Shown piece after piece: positions 27,193 to 35,829 of a stretch of DNA of 64,000 nt (the first letter of the stretch is position 1; every line of letters begins with the position of its first letter). The position numbers were made by a program, and so were the translations under genes. The notes beneath the pieces are model-generated. The model worked only from the letters and a program-made list of their open reading frames with translations, was not told the DNA's origin and did not search any database. The DNA comes from Stenotrophomonas sp. 169 (GTDB taxonomy: Bacteria > Pseudomonadota > Gammaproteobacteria > Xanthomonadales > Xanthomonadaceae): assembly GCF_014621775.1 (NCBI RefSeq), contig NZ_CP061204.1, forward strand, positions 186,001 to 250,000. Reading direction: 5' to 3'.

Positions 27193-27414
27193 ATGACAAA
27201 CACGCTTGATCTGGATGCCCTCACTCGACGCGAGAGGGCCGTTGTCGAGCTGCTGGCGCAAGGATATGGAACGAAGGAGATCGCTGCTCGACTTGGCCGG
27301 GCGGCTCCTACGATCAGCACACAGAAGAAGAGTGCTCTTCGCAAGCTCAAGGTGAGTTCAGCTGTGGAACTTGCACTTCAGATAAATGGAGTCACTATGC
27401 GGAATTCTGAGTGA
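27193..27414 (+). CDS. Stand-alone LuxR-type helix-turn-helix protein
   Basis: 73 residues made almost entirely of a GerE/LuxR DNA-binding domain: LTRRERAVVELLAQGYGTKEIAARL followed by the recognition helix APTISTQKKSALRKL. No receiver or ligand domain is present. The TIS.QKK element is shared with the response-regulator genes at 35143 and, less closely, at 35830 and 48779. It starts at ATG 27193, 54 bases after autotransporter 1. Single-domain LuxR proteins can bind DNA alone or dimerise with full-length regulators; it may control the adjacent autotransporters. Confidence 0.85.
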   Translation: MTNTLDLDALTRRERAVVELLAQGYGTKEIAARLGRAAPTISTQKKSALRKLKVSSAVELALQINGVTMRNSE

Positions 27415-27441
27415 CTGGCAGTCCCTGATCGTTGGCTGCTG

Positions 27442-27621
27442 TCCGCCCACCAATCCGGTCCGGGCCAGCGAAGCGAGTCGCGTGACACCTTTCAGGTCAA
27501 GGCTGGTGCGCAGCTGCAGCTGGGCGGTGGCTTCACCGGTTGGGGCGAAATGAACAGCACCCGGGGAAAGGGCAGCTAGAGCAACTAAGGCGGCCGGATG
27601 GGTAGGGCATACAGTTGGTAA
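27442..27621 (+). pseudogene. Remnant of a third autotransporter barrel
   Basis: In one frame the translation reads GQRSE then FQVKAGAQLQLGGGFTGWGE and, after two in-frame stops (27578 region), GGRMGRAYSW. This matches the last ~45 residues of both intact barrels (GQPSE, YELKAGAQLQMGGGWTGWGE, MGVKYSW). The rest of the gene is gone. It suggests the locus once held three tandem autotransporters. Confidence 0.8.
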
Positions 27622-27648
27622 CGAGAGGCAAAAACGCATCACCACTAC

Positions 27649-27672
27649 AGGCGCCGAAAGGCGCCTCTCTTG
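27649..27672 (+). terminator. Terminator after the barrel remnant
   Basis: AGGCGCC-GAAA-GGCGCCT with a stable GNRA loop and a TCTCTTGT tail. Confidence 0.7.
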
Positions 27673-27754
27673 TATCTGAACTTTGTGCGGTGTATCCGAT
27701 TGAAGAGCGCAACGCCCGCCATCTGAAAATGCGACGTGTTCAAGGAGGATTCTA

Positions 27755-27811
27755 TTGAAGGAATTCATTGAATATTTAATCAGCGGGCGTGCATTCGAAG
27801 GAATTCGATAG
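27755..27811 (+). CDS. Possible 18-residue leader peptide upstream of autotransporter 2
   Basis: A perfect AAGGAGG (27742-27748) sits six bases before TTG 27755, opening an 18-codon ORF (MKEFIEYLISGRAFEGIR). It ends at 27811, 56 bases before the autotransporter start. The strong ribosome-binding site with so short an ORF suggests a leader peptide or the head of a lost gene. Expression is not shown. Confidence 0.35.
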   Translation: MKEFIEYLISGRAFEGIR

Positions 27812-27837
27812 GACAGCACGCGCCCAAAATCTATCGT

Positions 27838-27864
27838 GGTGCCCTGAATCTCAATCAAGGCACC
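27838..27864 (+). promoter_or_regulatory. Hairpin covering the autotransporter 2 ribosome-binding site
   Basis: GGTGCC (27838-27843) pairs with GGCACC (27859-27864), with TGA/TCA pairing inside. The second arm contains the GG of the AAGG ribosome-binding site seven bases before ATG 27868. A further imperfect inverted repeat (GGGCGTGC / GCACGCGCC) lies at about 27,785-27,824. Together they could gate translation. Confidence 0.45.
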
Positions 27865-27867
27865 CTC

Positions 27868-30597
27868 ATGACGATGCAAGAATTTTCCAAGCGGCGCCTT
27901 TCGCTCGCCGTTGCCACCAGCCTACTGATGTCGGCGGGCGCAGTTCAGGCCGCTGACGCGGATCGTGTCGTCGCCGATGGCAGCAATGAAGTCGCTTCCC
28001 CAGGCCCCATCGATACCACGGGCGAAAGGTCCGCCGGTCTGGAAGCGCTCAACTCCGGCACGATCGTAGCTTCTCGCACCGCCATCACCACCGCGGGAGG
28101 CCTGGCCCATGGCCTATTCGCCAACGGAGCCGGAAGCGAGATAAGCCTGGACGGCGGCAGCATCGTGACCACCGGCGTCGCCGCGGAGGGAGTCCGTGCA
28201 CAGAACGGCGGCAAGGTTCTCATCGATGGAACGAGCATCCATACGCTGGGTACCAGCGCACAAGGCGCCGGTGCGTTCGACGGCGGAATTCTGGACGTCC
28301 GCACCTCCACGATCATCAACAATGGCACGGTCACACACGGTCTGCAGGCGTCGACTTCAGGAAGCGCCACTGCTATGGAAACCAGCGTGACCATGACGGG
28401 TTTCCGGAGTTCGGCGATCTATACCGAGACGGGCGGGTCCCTTGTCGGCGAGGGTCTCGACTTGCGTACCGAAGGCGATGCCGGTAGCGGTATCTTTATG
28501 AACGGCGGCACTGAATCCGTGACAGTGTCCAACTCGCGGATCCATACCTTGGGCGCCGAAGCCACCGCCATCAACAACACTGCTGGCGTAGGGCGGTTCG
28601 AATCCACAAATGCACTCACCGAGGGCAACCTCTCCCATGGAGCAGCGATTCGTGGGCAGGTAACGCTGCGCAGCAGCTCCATCGTGACGCTGGGGCCGCG
28701 CGCGCTTGGAGTGGGTGTCTATGATGGGGGGGCGGGCGACCTGATCGATACATCAGTCGAGACGTTCGGCTCTGCTGCGCATGGCATCAGTGCCACGACC
28801 GGCGGCAACGTAAATGCTTTACGCGTGGACGTCACCACTCATGGATTTGGTGCCGCCGCGCTGCTGGCAAACGGCACCGGCAGCAGCATCTCACAAGACG
28901 GTGGTACGTTGCGCAGCAAAGGCGGCATGTACAACACCGCTTCGCCCGACCGTCTGGCCACCGTGACCGCGCAGGATGATGCAACCATCACCCTGGACAA
29001 CGTGCGCATCGAAAATCTGAATACCAACACCGTATCCGGACCGGAAGGTGCGATTCCCGACGTGCGCCTAGGAATGGGCATTCTTGCCGACGGTGCAAAT
29101 GTCTCGGTGTCCAACAGCAGCATCCAGGCCGAGGACGGTGTGACTGCGCTGGAGGGTAGCCGCGTGGCATTGGCCGATACCGCGATCGAAGCCTTGGGTG
29201 GGCGCGGCCTCCTGGTCGGCGACAGCTCGACGGCGACGGTTCAGGGAGGCAGCATCCTGGTGCGCCAGTCCGCAGTAACCCCCAACACCCCCAACGCGCA
29301 TGCTACTGGCGTGTGGGCCACTGGTGGAACCGTTAACCTGACCGATACCACGATCGAAGTGCAGCAGCGTGGCGCAATCGGACTGCTGGCCTTCTCGGCC
29401 GGCTCGCAGATCGACATGACCGGTGGCAGCGTGCTGATGACCGCGGACAATGCCTATGGCGCCATGGCTGGCTACGGTGACTGGGTGCCGGGTCTGCTTG
29501 AAGGCACCATCAACCTCACCGGCACTCAAGTGGAGTTGCGCGGCAAGGAATCGATCGGCTTGCTGGCCCACCACGCAGGTGATATCCACGCCGTGGATAC
29601 TACGGTGCTGGCATCGGGGGCGGACTCTTACGCCGCCTATGTCGACAATGGCAAGCTGGATCTTGACGCCAGTTCATTGGTGGCCGCCGGTGAATCCGGT
29701 GTCGGCCTGATGGCAAATGCAGGTTCCCAAGTGGATGCTCACGGGAGTGAAATCCTGAGCAGTACAGGCACCGCGATCATGGTGGACGGAGATGCCACCA
29801 TTGACCTTGTCATGTCCAATGCATGGAGCGGGGCCGGTTCGCTGTTGGCAAATGATGTATCCGAAGATGGGACCGGCCTGGGCACCACCCGCTTCAACGC
29901 TGCCCGCTCCGAGCTCACCGGTGACATTGTCTTCAGCGATGGCTATACGGGAGTTGTTGATCTGTCGGACGGAAGCAGCTTGCACGGCGCCGCACAGAAC
30001 GTCGACGATTTGCGCTTGGCGGATAGTCGTTGGGACATGACGGGTGACTCGCTGGTAGGAATGCTGTCAGCCAGCAACAGCACCATCGCGTTCAACCACG
30101 ACGACGGGGCATTCAAGACCCTGACCGTGACCGGCGATTACGTGGCCGACAACGCAGTGCTGCAGATGAACACCGTGCTGGGTGACGACGCCTCGCTGAC
30201 CGACAAACTGCACGTGCTGGGCAATACCGCCGGGCAGAGCGGCATCCTGGTCAACAACGTGGGCGGGCAGGGCGCGGAGACCTTCGATGGCATCCAGCTG
30301 GTGCAGGTGGATGGTGAGTCGGCGGGTGTGTTCAACCTGATGGGCCGTGCGGTGGGCGGCTCGTACGAGTACTTCCTGCATCAGGGCGGGCTGACTGATC
30401 CGACCGACGGTGACTGGTACCTGCGTTCGGAGTTGCCGGTTGAGCCACCGGTCGACCCTGTCGATCCGCCGGTCGATCCGGTGGATCCCGTTGACCCGGT
30501 CGATCCGCCGGTCGATCCGGTGGATCCCGTTGACCCGGTCGATCCGCCGGTCGATCGGGATCCGGACCGGTCCGGTCGATCCGGTGGATCCCGTTGA
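27868..30597 (+). CDS. Type Va autotransporter 2, passenger part (interrupted)
   Basis: 909 residues: signal peptide (RLSLAVATSLLMSAGAVQA), a beta-helix passenger with turns like those of autotransporter 1, and an autochaperone block (SNSTIAFNHDD to YFLHQGG) almost identical to that protein. It then enters a Pro-Val-Asp-Pro repeat linker, loses frame at about 30,550 and stops at 30,597. The barrel continues from 30,709 in the original frame. Two compensating indels within the repeat would restore one protein of about 1,300 residues. Without its barrel the passenger could not be exported. The break may be a real phase change or a sequencing error in a difficult repeat. Confidence 0.8.
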   Translation: MTMQEFSKRRLSLAVATSLLMSAGAVQAADADRVVADGSNEVASPGPIDTTGERSAGLEALNSGTIVASRTAITTAGGLAHGLFANGAGSEISLDGGSIVTTGVAAEGVRAQNGGKVLIDGTSIHTLGTSAQGAGAFDGGILDVRTSTIINNGTVTHGLQASTSGSATAMETSVTMTGFRSSAIYTETGGSLVGEGLDLRTEGDAGSGIFMNGGTESVTVSNSRIHTLGAEATAINNTAGVGRFESTNALTEGNLSHGAAIRGQVTLRSSSIVTLGPRALGVGVYDGGAGDLIDTSVETFGSAAHGISATTGGNVNALRVDVTTHGFGAAALLANGTGSSISQDGGTLRSKGGMYNTASPDRLATVTAQDDATITLDNVRIENLNTNTVSGPEGAIPDVRLGMGILADGANVSVSNSSIQAEDGVTALEGSRVALADTAIEALGGRGLLVGDSSTATVQGGSILVRQSAVTPNTPNAHATGVWATGGTVNLTDTTIEVQQRGAIGLLAFSAGSQIDMTGGSVLMTADNAYGAMAGYGDWVPGLLEGTINLTGTQVELRGKESIGLLAHHAGDIHAVDTTVLASGADSYAAYVDNGKLDLDASSLVAAGESGVGLMANAGSQVDAHGSEILSSTGTAIMVDGDATIDLVMSNAWSGAGSLLANDVSEDGTGLGTTRFNAARSELTGDIVFSDGYTGVVDLSDGSSLHGAAQNVDDLRLADSRWDMTGDSLVGMLSASNSTIAFNHDDGAFKTLTVTGDYVADNAVLQMNTVLGDDASLTDKLHVLGNTAGQSGILVNNVGGQGAETFDGIQLVQVDGESAGVFNLMGRAVGGSYEYFLHQGGLTDPTDGDWYLRSELPVEPPVDPVDPPVDPVDPVDPVDPPVDPVDPVDPVDPPVDRDPDRSGRSGGSR

Positions 30598-30760
30598 CCC
30601 GGTCGATCCGCCGGTCGATCCGGTGGATCCCGTTGACCCGGTCGATCCGCCGGTCGATCCGGTGGATCCGGGGATCCCGTTGACCCGGTCGATCCGCCAG
30701 TCGATCCGGTGGATCCAGTTGACCCGCCGGTCGATCCAGTTGACCCGCCGACCGACCCCA
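30440..30760 (+). repeat. Pro-Asp linker repeat with frameshifts
   Basis: Tandem copies of a unit encoding DPPVDPVDPVDPV. Irregular units at about 30,553-30,575 (GATCGGGATCCGGACCGG) and 30,660-30,680 (GGATCCGGGGATCCCG) shift the frame out and back. A matching but intact linker is at about 25,915-26,165 in autotransporter 1. Confidence 0.8.
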
Positions 30761-31782
30761 TCGTCATCGACCCGCCGGTGGACCCGGAGATCGTTGATCC
30801 CCCGGTCCTGCCGCCGCCGACCAAGATCTACCGCCCGGAGACCGGCGCCTACCTGGCCAACCAGGCAGCAGCAGTGGGCATGTTCGACATGACCCTGCAC
30901 GAACGACTGGGAGAGCCCAACCTGGCGCAGCGCCTGAAGTCGGACGACACGCTCAATTCGGCATGGGTCCGCACAACCTCAGACCACACCCGGTTCAATG
31001 CGGGCGAAGGCCAGTTGGACGTGGCCAGCCGCCAGTCGATGCTGCAGGTGGGTACGGACTTCGCCAAGTGGGGCGATGACAGCCGCGGATTGGCCGGCAT
31101 CATGCTGGCCACCGGCACGTCCAGCAGCCAGACCACCTCCAACGTCACCGGTTACGGTGCCAAGGGCGAAGTGGATGGCAAGGCGCTGGGCCTGTATGCC
31201 ACGTGGATGCAAAGCGCCGATTCGGAGAAGGGGGCTTACCTGGATGCTTGGCTGCAGACGGCGCGCTTCAAGAACGAGGTGCAGGGCGATGCCTTGGCGA
31301 CCGAACGTTATGACAGCAAGGCGCTGATGGCCTCCATCGAAGCCGGTTACGCGATGCAGCTGCATGAAGGAGCAGATAAGGCCTTCTACCTGGAACCGCA
31401 GGCGCAGGTGACCTACACGGACTATTCCATGGAAGGTGACCAGCACGTAGAAACCAACGGCACCACGGTGAAGACGGTCGATGCCGGCGGCCTGCAGACC
31501 CGCTTGGGCGTGCGTTTGTACGGGCATGACACCTCCAGCGAAGGGAACCGGGTGCAGCCGTTCGTGGCCGCCAACTGGATCCACAGCGAAGGCGACAACG
31601 CGGTGGCGTTCAACGGCGTAGGCCTGTCCGGTGGTCAGCCGAGCGATGTCTACGAGCTCAAGGCCGGTGCGCAGCTGCAGATGGGCGGCGGCTGGACGGG
31701 TTGGGGCGAGCTGAGCACGCTGCGCGGCAAGAACGAGTACCGCAACTACGGTGCACAGATGGGCGTGAAGTACAGCTGGTGA
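30709..31782 (+). CDS. Type Va autotransporter 2, barrel part
   Basis: The ORF opens inside the linker repeat at an ATG that is unlikely to be a real start; it is the continuation of the gene beginning at 27868, in the same frame. Residues from about 45 form the autotransporter barrel, starting IYRPETGAYLANQAAAV and ending MGVKYSW. Over about 1,000 bases it aligns without gaps to autotransporter 1 (offset 4643) and differs by only a few residues. Such identity points to gene conversion or recent duplication. Confidence 0.8.
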   Translation: MDPVDPPVDPVDPPTDPIVIDPPVDPEIVDPPVLPPPTKIYRPETGAYLANQAAAVGMFDMTLHERLGEPNLAQRLKSDDTLNSAWVRTTSDHTRFNAGEGQLDVASRQSMLQVGTDFAKWGDDSRGLAGIMLATGTSSSQTTSNVTGYGAKGEVDGKALGLYATWMQSADSEKGAYLDAWLQTARFKNEVQGDALATERYDSKALMASIEAGYAMQLHEGADKAFYLEPQAQVTYTDYSMEGDQHVETNGTTVKTVDAGGLQTRLGVRLYGHDTSSEGNRVQPFVAANWIHSEGDNAVAFNGVGLSGGQPSDVYELKAGAQLQMGGGWTGWGELSTLRGKNEYRNYGAQMGVKYSW

Positions 31783-31789
31783 AACACAA

Positions 31790-31820
31790 GGCATCGGGTG
31801 CCCGCCGGGCGCCCGATGCC
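31790..31820 (+). terminator. Hairpin after autotransporter 2
   Basis: GGCATCGGGTGCCCG and CGGGCGCCCGATGCC form a near-perfect long stem just after the stop. There is no clear T-run. It overlaps the first possible start of the next gene. Confidence 0.55.
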
Positions 31821-32535
31821 TCACGCATTGCTGGTGGTTCCCCTGATCGTCAACACCGAGGCCGCGACCGACTTGAAGATATTCAGCTCCTATCTGCTTC
31901 TCCAGCAGAAGCATAAGCAGGCAGAACGAGAGGCCCGCGCCTGGCGTCGGGCGGCGGTAGGAATAGGTGCTATCGCCTTGGTGGCTGTCGCCGGGCTGGC
32001 TGCGTCGGTAAACCGACCGCCGCCCAAGCCACTCATCACCCGGGTCGATGCGGATGGCAGCGTTGCCGTGCTTGGGCGGGCGACTGCCGATTACACCGCG
32101 GCCGCACCGGAGATCGAGCACTTTCTCAAGACGTGGATACTGTGGGTGCGTGCCGTGCCTGCGGACGCGTCTCGGCGTGAACAGAATCTTGCCAGTGCGA
32201 TGCGTGTCCTCCGCCCAAGGGCGCTGTCCAGGCTGAAGGGCTGGTTGGCGCAATACCGACGCCCGCACGATCCGCCGCCGTTGACGGTGGAGATCATCTC
32301 AATCACCGCAGAGTCGGGAGAGCGTTACGAGATCCGCTGGAATGAGGTCGCATCAGATCCTCAGGGTGCCGACCCGCTCACCTTGCGGTGGACGGCAGAG
32401 GTGAATGTCCAGCAGGTAGCTCCCGCCCACGACGTGGACCTGACCAACCCTTTGGGGCTGTACATCACCGACTTCCGCTGGATGCCGTCCTCCGGGATGC
32501 CGGCAGGCTCTCCGTCTTCACATCAATTCGAATAA
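31816..32535 (+). CDS. Orphan VirB8/TrbF-like type IV secretion protein
   Basis: About 239 residues from ATG 31816. That codon lies in the hairpin, so TTG 31873 (about 220 residues) is a serious alternative. A short cytoplasmic part (QQKHKQAEREARAWRR) is followed by one membrane segment (VGIGAIALVAVAGLAASV) and a periplasmic domain with FLKTWILWVRAVPAD, LKGWLAQYR, and a C-terminal NPLGLYITDFRW. This is the architecture and ending of VirB8/TrbF inner-membrane components of conjugation-type secretion systems. No other T4SS gene is in the window, so it is isolated between autotransporter and sensor genes. It could be a relic or a re-used scaffold. Confidence 0.7.
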   Translation: MPHALLVVPLIVNTEAATDLKIFSSYLLLQQKHKQAEREARAWRRAAVGIGAIALVAVAGLAASVNRPPPKPLITRVDADGSVAVLGRATADYTAAAPEIEHFLKTWILWVRAVPADASRREQNLASAMRVLRPRALSRLKGWLAQYRRPHDPPPLTVEIISITAESGERYEIRWNEVASDPQGADPLTLRWTAEVNVQQVAPAHDVDLTNPLGLYITDFRWMPSSGMPAGSPSSHQFE

Positions 32536-32646
32536 TTTCGAATTGTGGTGCGTGCTACGGTGGCACCCCGTCGATGGTTCCGGTTGCCTGCGGCAGCGCC
32601 TCGTCCTGCCAACGTCGGATATACGGCCCGCCAGAGGAAACTCCCT

Positions 32647-35031
32647 GTGACTGCTGCACTTCAGCGATGGTCCATCGCATTGCGGCGCGGCTGGCCAAGC
32701 GCGGTCGCGATGCTGATGTTCACCCTCCCGGCCTTGGCCAGCACGCCTGGCTTCACCGCGGCCGAGCGCCAGTGGATTGCGGAGCATCCGGTTGTCTACT
32801 ATGCCGGCGCACCGAACGTCAGTCCCCTTGAAGACATTGTGGACGGCACATACCAAGGCCTGATCGCGGCGTATCTGGAGACGCTTTCCGAGCGCACCGG
32901 ATTGTCCTTCCAGCTCGTTCCCACGCGCACCTGGGAAGAGTCCCAGCAGGTCTTCCTGCAGGGACGCGTGGACCTGTTTCCCAATGCCAGCCCCACCACG
33001 GTAAGTCCCGAGGTGGACCGCTCACTCCGCTACTCGCAGGCGTACTTCGCCAGTCCATTGATTCTGGTGACGCGCGGCGACGCCGCCTCGACGTTCGGGC
33101 CGGACACATTGACGGGCAAGCGTGTGGCGATCCGTGGCGGCCCTGATATCCAGAAAGTCCTGACCTATCGTCGGCCCGGCGCTATACCCATCGAGGTCAT
33201 CAGCCCCGAGGACAGCCTGCGGAAAGTGGTGGACGGAGAGGCCTACGCTTCGGTGGGCACCGAAGCCACCCTGTCGCCGCTGCTGCGACGCAAGTACGGG
33301 CGCCAGCTGGGTATTGCCAGCACGCTGGACATCCCGCCTTACCGGGCGCGGATGGGGGTGCGCGCCAGCAATCCAATGTTGCTGACGATTCTGGACAAGG
33401 CATTGGGATCAATCACCGCGCGCGAGAGCAACGAGATCTACGAACGTTACCTGTCCCAGGCAGATTACGGTGCGCCCACCATCTGGTCGATCCTTCACTA
33501 CCGCCGCGTGGAACTGACCCTGTTGCTGCTGGCGGTGGCGTTGTTGGCCTTCTTCGGCTGGCGGGCACGCGAGGCGCGACGTCGCGCCGTACGCAGCGAA
33601 CAGACCAAGGCACGCTTCCTTGCGACCATGAGTCACGAGATCCGCACGCCGATCAACGCCATGCTCGGCTCGATCGAGCTGCTGGGCCGTACTTCGCTCG
33701 ATGAGAGGCAGAGAGGCTTTACCGACGGTGCCACGGTCGCGGCCGAGGCGCTGATGGACCTGCTGGACAACGTCCTGGACTTGTCCAAGCTGGATGCAGG
33801 AAAGCTGACGTTGGAAAAGCTGCCCACGGATGTCCGCGTGCTGCTGCAGCAGGCGGTCGACCTCATCCGCCCGCGTGCAGATGAAAAAGGCTTGATGATC
33901 AACTACGGGCTGGAGTACCAGGTCGATGGCTTGGTGATGATCGATCCTACGCGCCTGCGTCAGATAGTGAACAATCTGCTGGGGAACGCGGTCAAGTTCA
34001 CCAAGCGCGGATGCGTCAACCTGGACGCCCGGCTTGAACCATCGAGCCCGTCGGATCCGCGTAGCGCCACGCTGCTGATCCGGATCACGGATACCGGGGT
34101 GGGCATTCCCTTTGACCAGCAGCACCACCTGTTCCAGGCCTACTCCCAAGCTGATGGGTCGACGACGCGTGAGTTCGGCGGCACCGGCCTGGGACTCACC
34201 ATCTGCCGCGAGCTGGTCACGATGATGGGGGGCAGCATCACGCTGGACAGCATCCCGGAGACCGGGACCACCGTGGCGCTGGCGATCCCGGTCAGTCTGG
34301 TCGAGGCGGCCTCGCGCCTGACCTTGCCGGCCGAGACCGATCGCGCTCGAACGGCCACGGCCGCTGCTGCGCAGCATGCGCCCCCCGCTACGGTATTGGT
34401 GGTCGAAGACCATCCTGGTAATCGGGCGCTGATCAGACAGCAGCTGCACGAACTGGGTGTCGCGCCAACTCTGGTTGAAAGTGGCGAGGCTGCCTTGGAG
34501 GTCCTTGCACGTGAGTCCTTCGATCTGGTGTTGATGGACTGCCACATGCCGGGCATGGATGGCTATGAGACGACACGGCGAATCCGGGCGGTGCCCCGGG
34601 CCGAGCATCTGCCGGTGGTGGCTATCTCGGCATCCACCGGCGCAGAGCATCTGGCGCGGTGCCTGGAATGCGGCATGGACGGCGTGCTGCGCAAGCCACT
34701 GCGCCTGCAGGAGCTACAAGGCATCCTGGAGCTGTGGCCCGTCCGGATCGGTTCACCCCGCATCGAGCCCGTAGAGCCGACAGTGATCGGGATCGACCAT
34801 GAAGCACTGCTGCGGGAGGACATGAATGCGCTGGATGCTGCGTTGGCCAATGTCGATCTGGATCGGGCACATCACTACGCACACCGGATCAACGGGGCCG
34901 CGTTGATGTTGGGCTGGACAGCGTTGGCGCGCTGCGCGCAGGCGGTGGAGTCAGCAATAAGCGAAGGCGCTATGCCTCCCGACAGCTTCGTCGACGCGCT
35001 GCGTACGGCATTGGACGCAGCAACAAGATAA
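32647..35031 (+). CDS. Hybrid histidine kinase with periplasmic solute-binding sensor and HPt domain
   Basis: 794 residues from GTG 32647, with AGAGGA about 10 bases upstream. Order: signal anchor, periplasmic SBP_bac_3-type sensor (about 35-270), one membrane helix (about 285-303), HisKA with MSHEIRTP (phospho-accepting His330), HATPase with NLLGNAVKF, DTGVGIP and GGTGLGL, receiver domain with LVLMDCHMPGMDGYE (Asp631), and a C-terminal HPt domain with AHRINGAA (His746). This is the BvgS/EvgS type of phosphorelay sensor, complete to the HPt. The LuxR-type regulator 111 bases downstream is the likely target. Confidence 0.9.
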   Translation: MTAALQRWSIALRRGWPSAVAMLMFTLPALASTPGFTAAERQWIAEHPVVYYAGAPNVSPLEDIVDGTYQGLIAAYLETLSERTGLSFQLVPTRTWEESQQVFLQGRVDLFPNASPTTVSPEVDRSLRYSQAYFASPLILVTRGDAASTFGPDTLTGKRVAIRGGPDIQKVLTYRRPGAIPIEVISPEDSLRKVVDGEAYASVGTEATLSPLLRRKYGRQLGIASTLDIPPYRARMGVRASNPMLLTILDKALGSITARESNEIYERYLSQADYGAPTIWSILHYRRVELTLLLLAVALLAFFGWRAREARRRAVRSEQTKARFLATMSHEIRTPINAMLGSIELLGRTSLDERQRGFTDGATVAAEALMDLLDNVLDLSKLDAGKLTLEKLPTDVRVLLQQAVDLIRPRADEKGLMINYGLEYQVDGLVMIDPTRLRQIVNNLLGNAVKFTKRGCVNLDARLEPSSPSDPRSATLLIRITDTGVGIPFDQQHHLFQAYSQADGSTTREFGGTGLGLTICRELVTMMGGSITLDSIPETGTTVALAIPVSLVEAASRLTLPAETDRARTATAAAAQHAPPATVLVVEDHPGNRALIRQQLHELGVAPTLVESGEAALEVLARESFDLVLMDCHMPGMDGYETTRRIRAVPRAEHLPVVAISASTGAEHLARCLECGMDGVLRKPLRLQELQGILELWPVRIGSPRIEPVEPTVIGIDHEALLREDMNALDAALANVDLDRAHHYAHRINGAALMLGWTALARCAQAVESAISEGAMPPDSFVDALRTALDAATR

Positions 35032-35142
35032 TGTCACGCACGGTAGAGTGAATGGAGGCAGCCAGCCTCCATCAATACCGTGGCGTTGAATCAACACGCT
35101 CTGGTAATCTCGCTTCGGCAGCTCACTCCGGGATTATCGACG

Positions 35143-35814
35143 ATGCATCCGAAAAAGATTCGCGTGGTGCTGGTCGACGACCACCCCATCGTCTTAGAGG
35201 GTATCCGTGGGCGGCTTTCCGGCGTGGAGGGTATCGATATTGTGGGTACCTACACCAGTGCGCGCGATCTCATCCGCGCACTCGGCGCAGCCGGTAATCC
35301 AGCGGATCTGGCAATCGTGGATTTCTCGCTGGGGCCGCAGGATGTGGACGGCGTCAACCTGCTGCGCTCGCTGCGCACGCGCTTTGGCGACCTCGCCATC
35401 CTGGTATTGTCCTCCCACTTCAACCCGGCGACCGTATCGCTGGCGCTGCAGGCTGGTGCCAATGGATTCCTATCGAAGGGAGAAGGGGCCGATGAGTTGC
35501 TCGTGGCGATCCAGGCCGTCACCAGTGGCAAGACCTACCTGAGTGGCGCCATGCGACAGCAACTGGCCGATCTGAGCGGCCTGCGCGCCCAGCGCGACGC
35601 CCTCCCGCAAGGTCTTGCAGAACCGCTTACACCTAGGGAGCATGAGGTGCTGCGCTGTATCCTCGATGGCATGTCGACGACGGAAATCTCAGCCAAGTTC
35701 TCGCGTGCGGTAAGTACCATCAGCACGCAGAAGAAATCGGGCTATCAGAAACTGGGGATCCGTACCGATGCCGAGCTGTTCAAGGTGCGCGCCTTGATCG
35801 AGAAGACCGGCTGA
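35143..35814 (+). CDS. NarL/FixJ-type response regulator
   Basis: 223 residues from ATG 35143; the frame extends upstream to 35080 but MHPKKIRVVLVDDH is the natural receiver start. The receiver has the acidic pair VDD and phospho-acceptor Asp60 (LAIVDFSLG). The C-terminal LuxR domain starts LTPREHEVLRCILDGMSTTEIS and has the recognition helix VSTISTQKKSGYQKL. It follows the hybrid kinase on the same strand and should be phosphorylated by its HPt domain. Confidence 0.9.
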   Translation: MHPKKIRVVLVDDHPIVLEGIRGRLSGVEGIDIVGTYTSARDLIRALGAAGNPADLAIVDFSLGPQDVDGVNLLRSLRTRFGDLAILVLSSHFNPATVSLALQAGANGFLSKGEGADELLVAIQAVTSGKTYLSGAMRQQLADLSGLRAQRDALPQGLAEPLTPREHEVLRCILDGMSTTEISAKFSRAVSTISTQKKSGYQKLGIRTDAELFKVRALIEKTG

Positions 35815-35829
35815 TCCTCTGCGTTCCGA

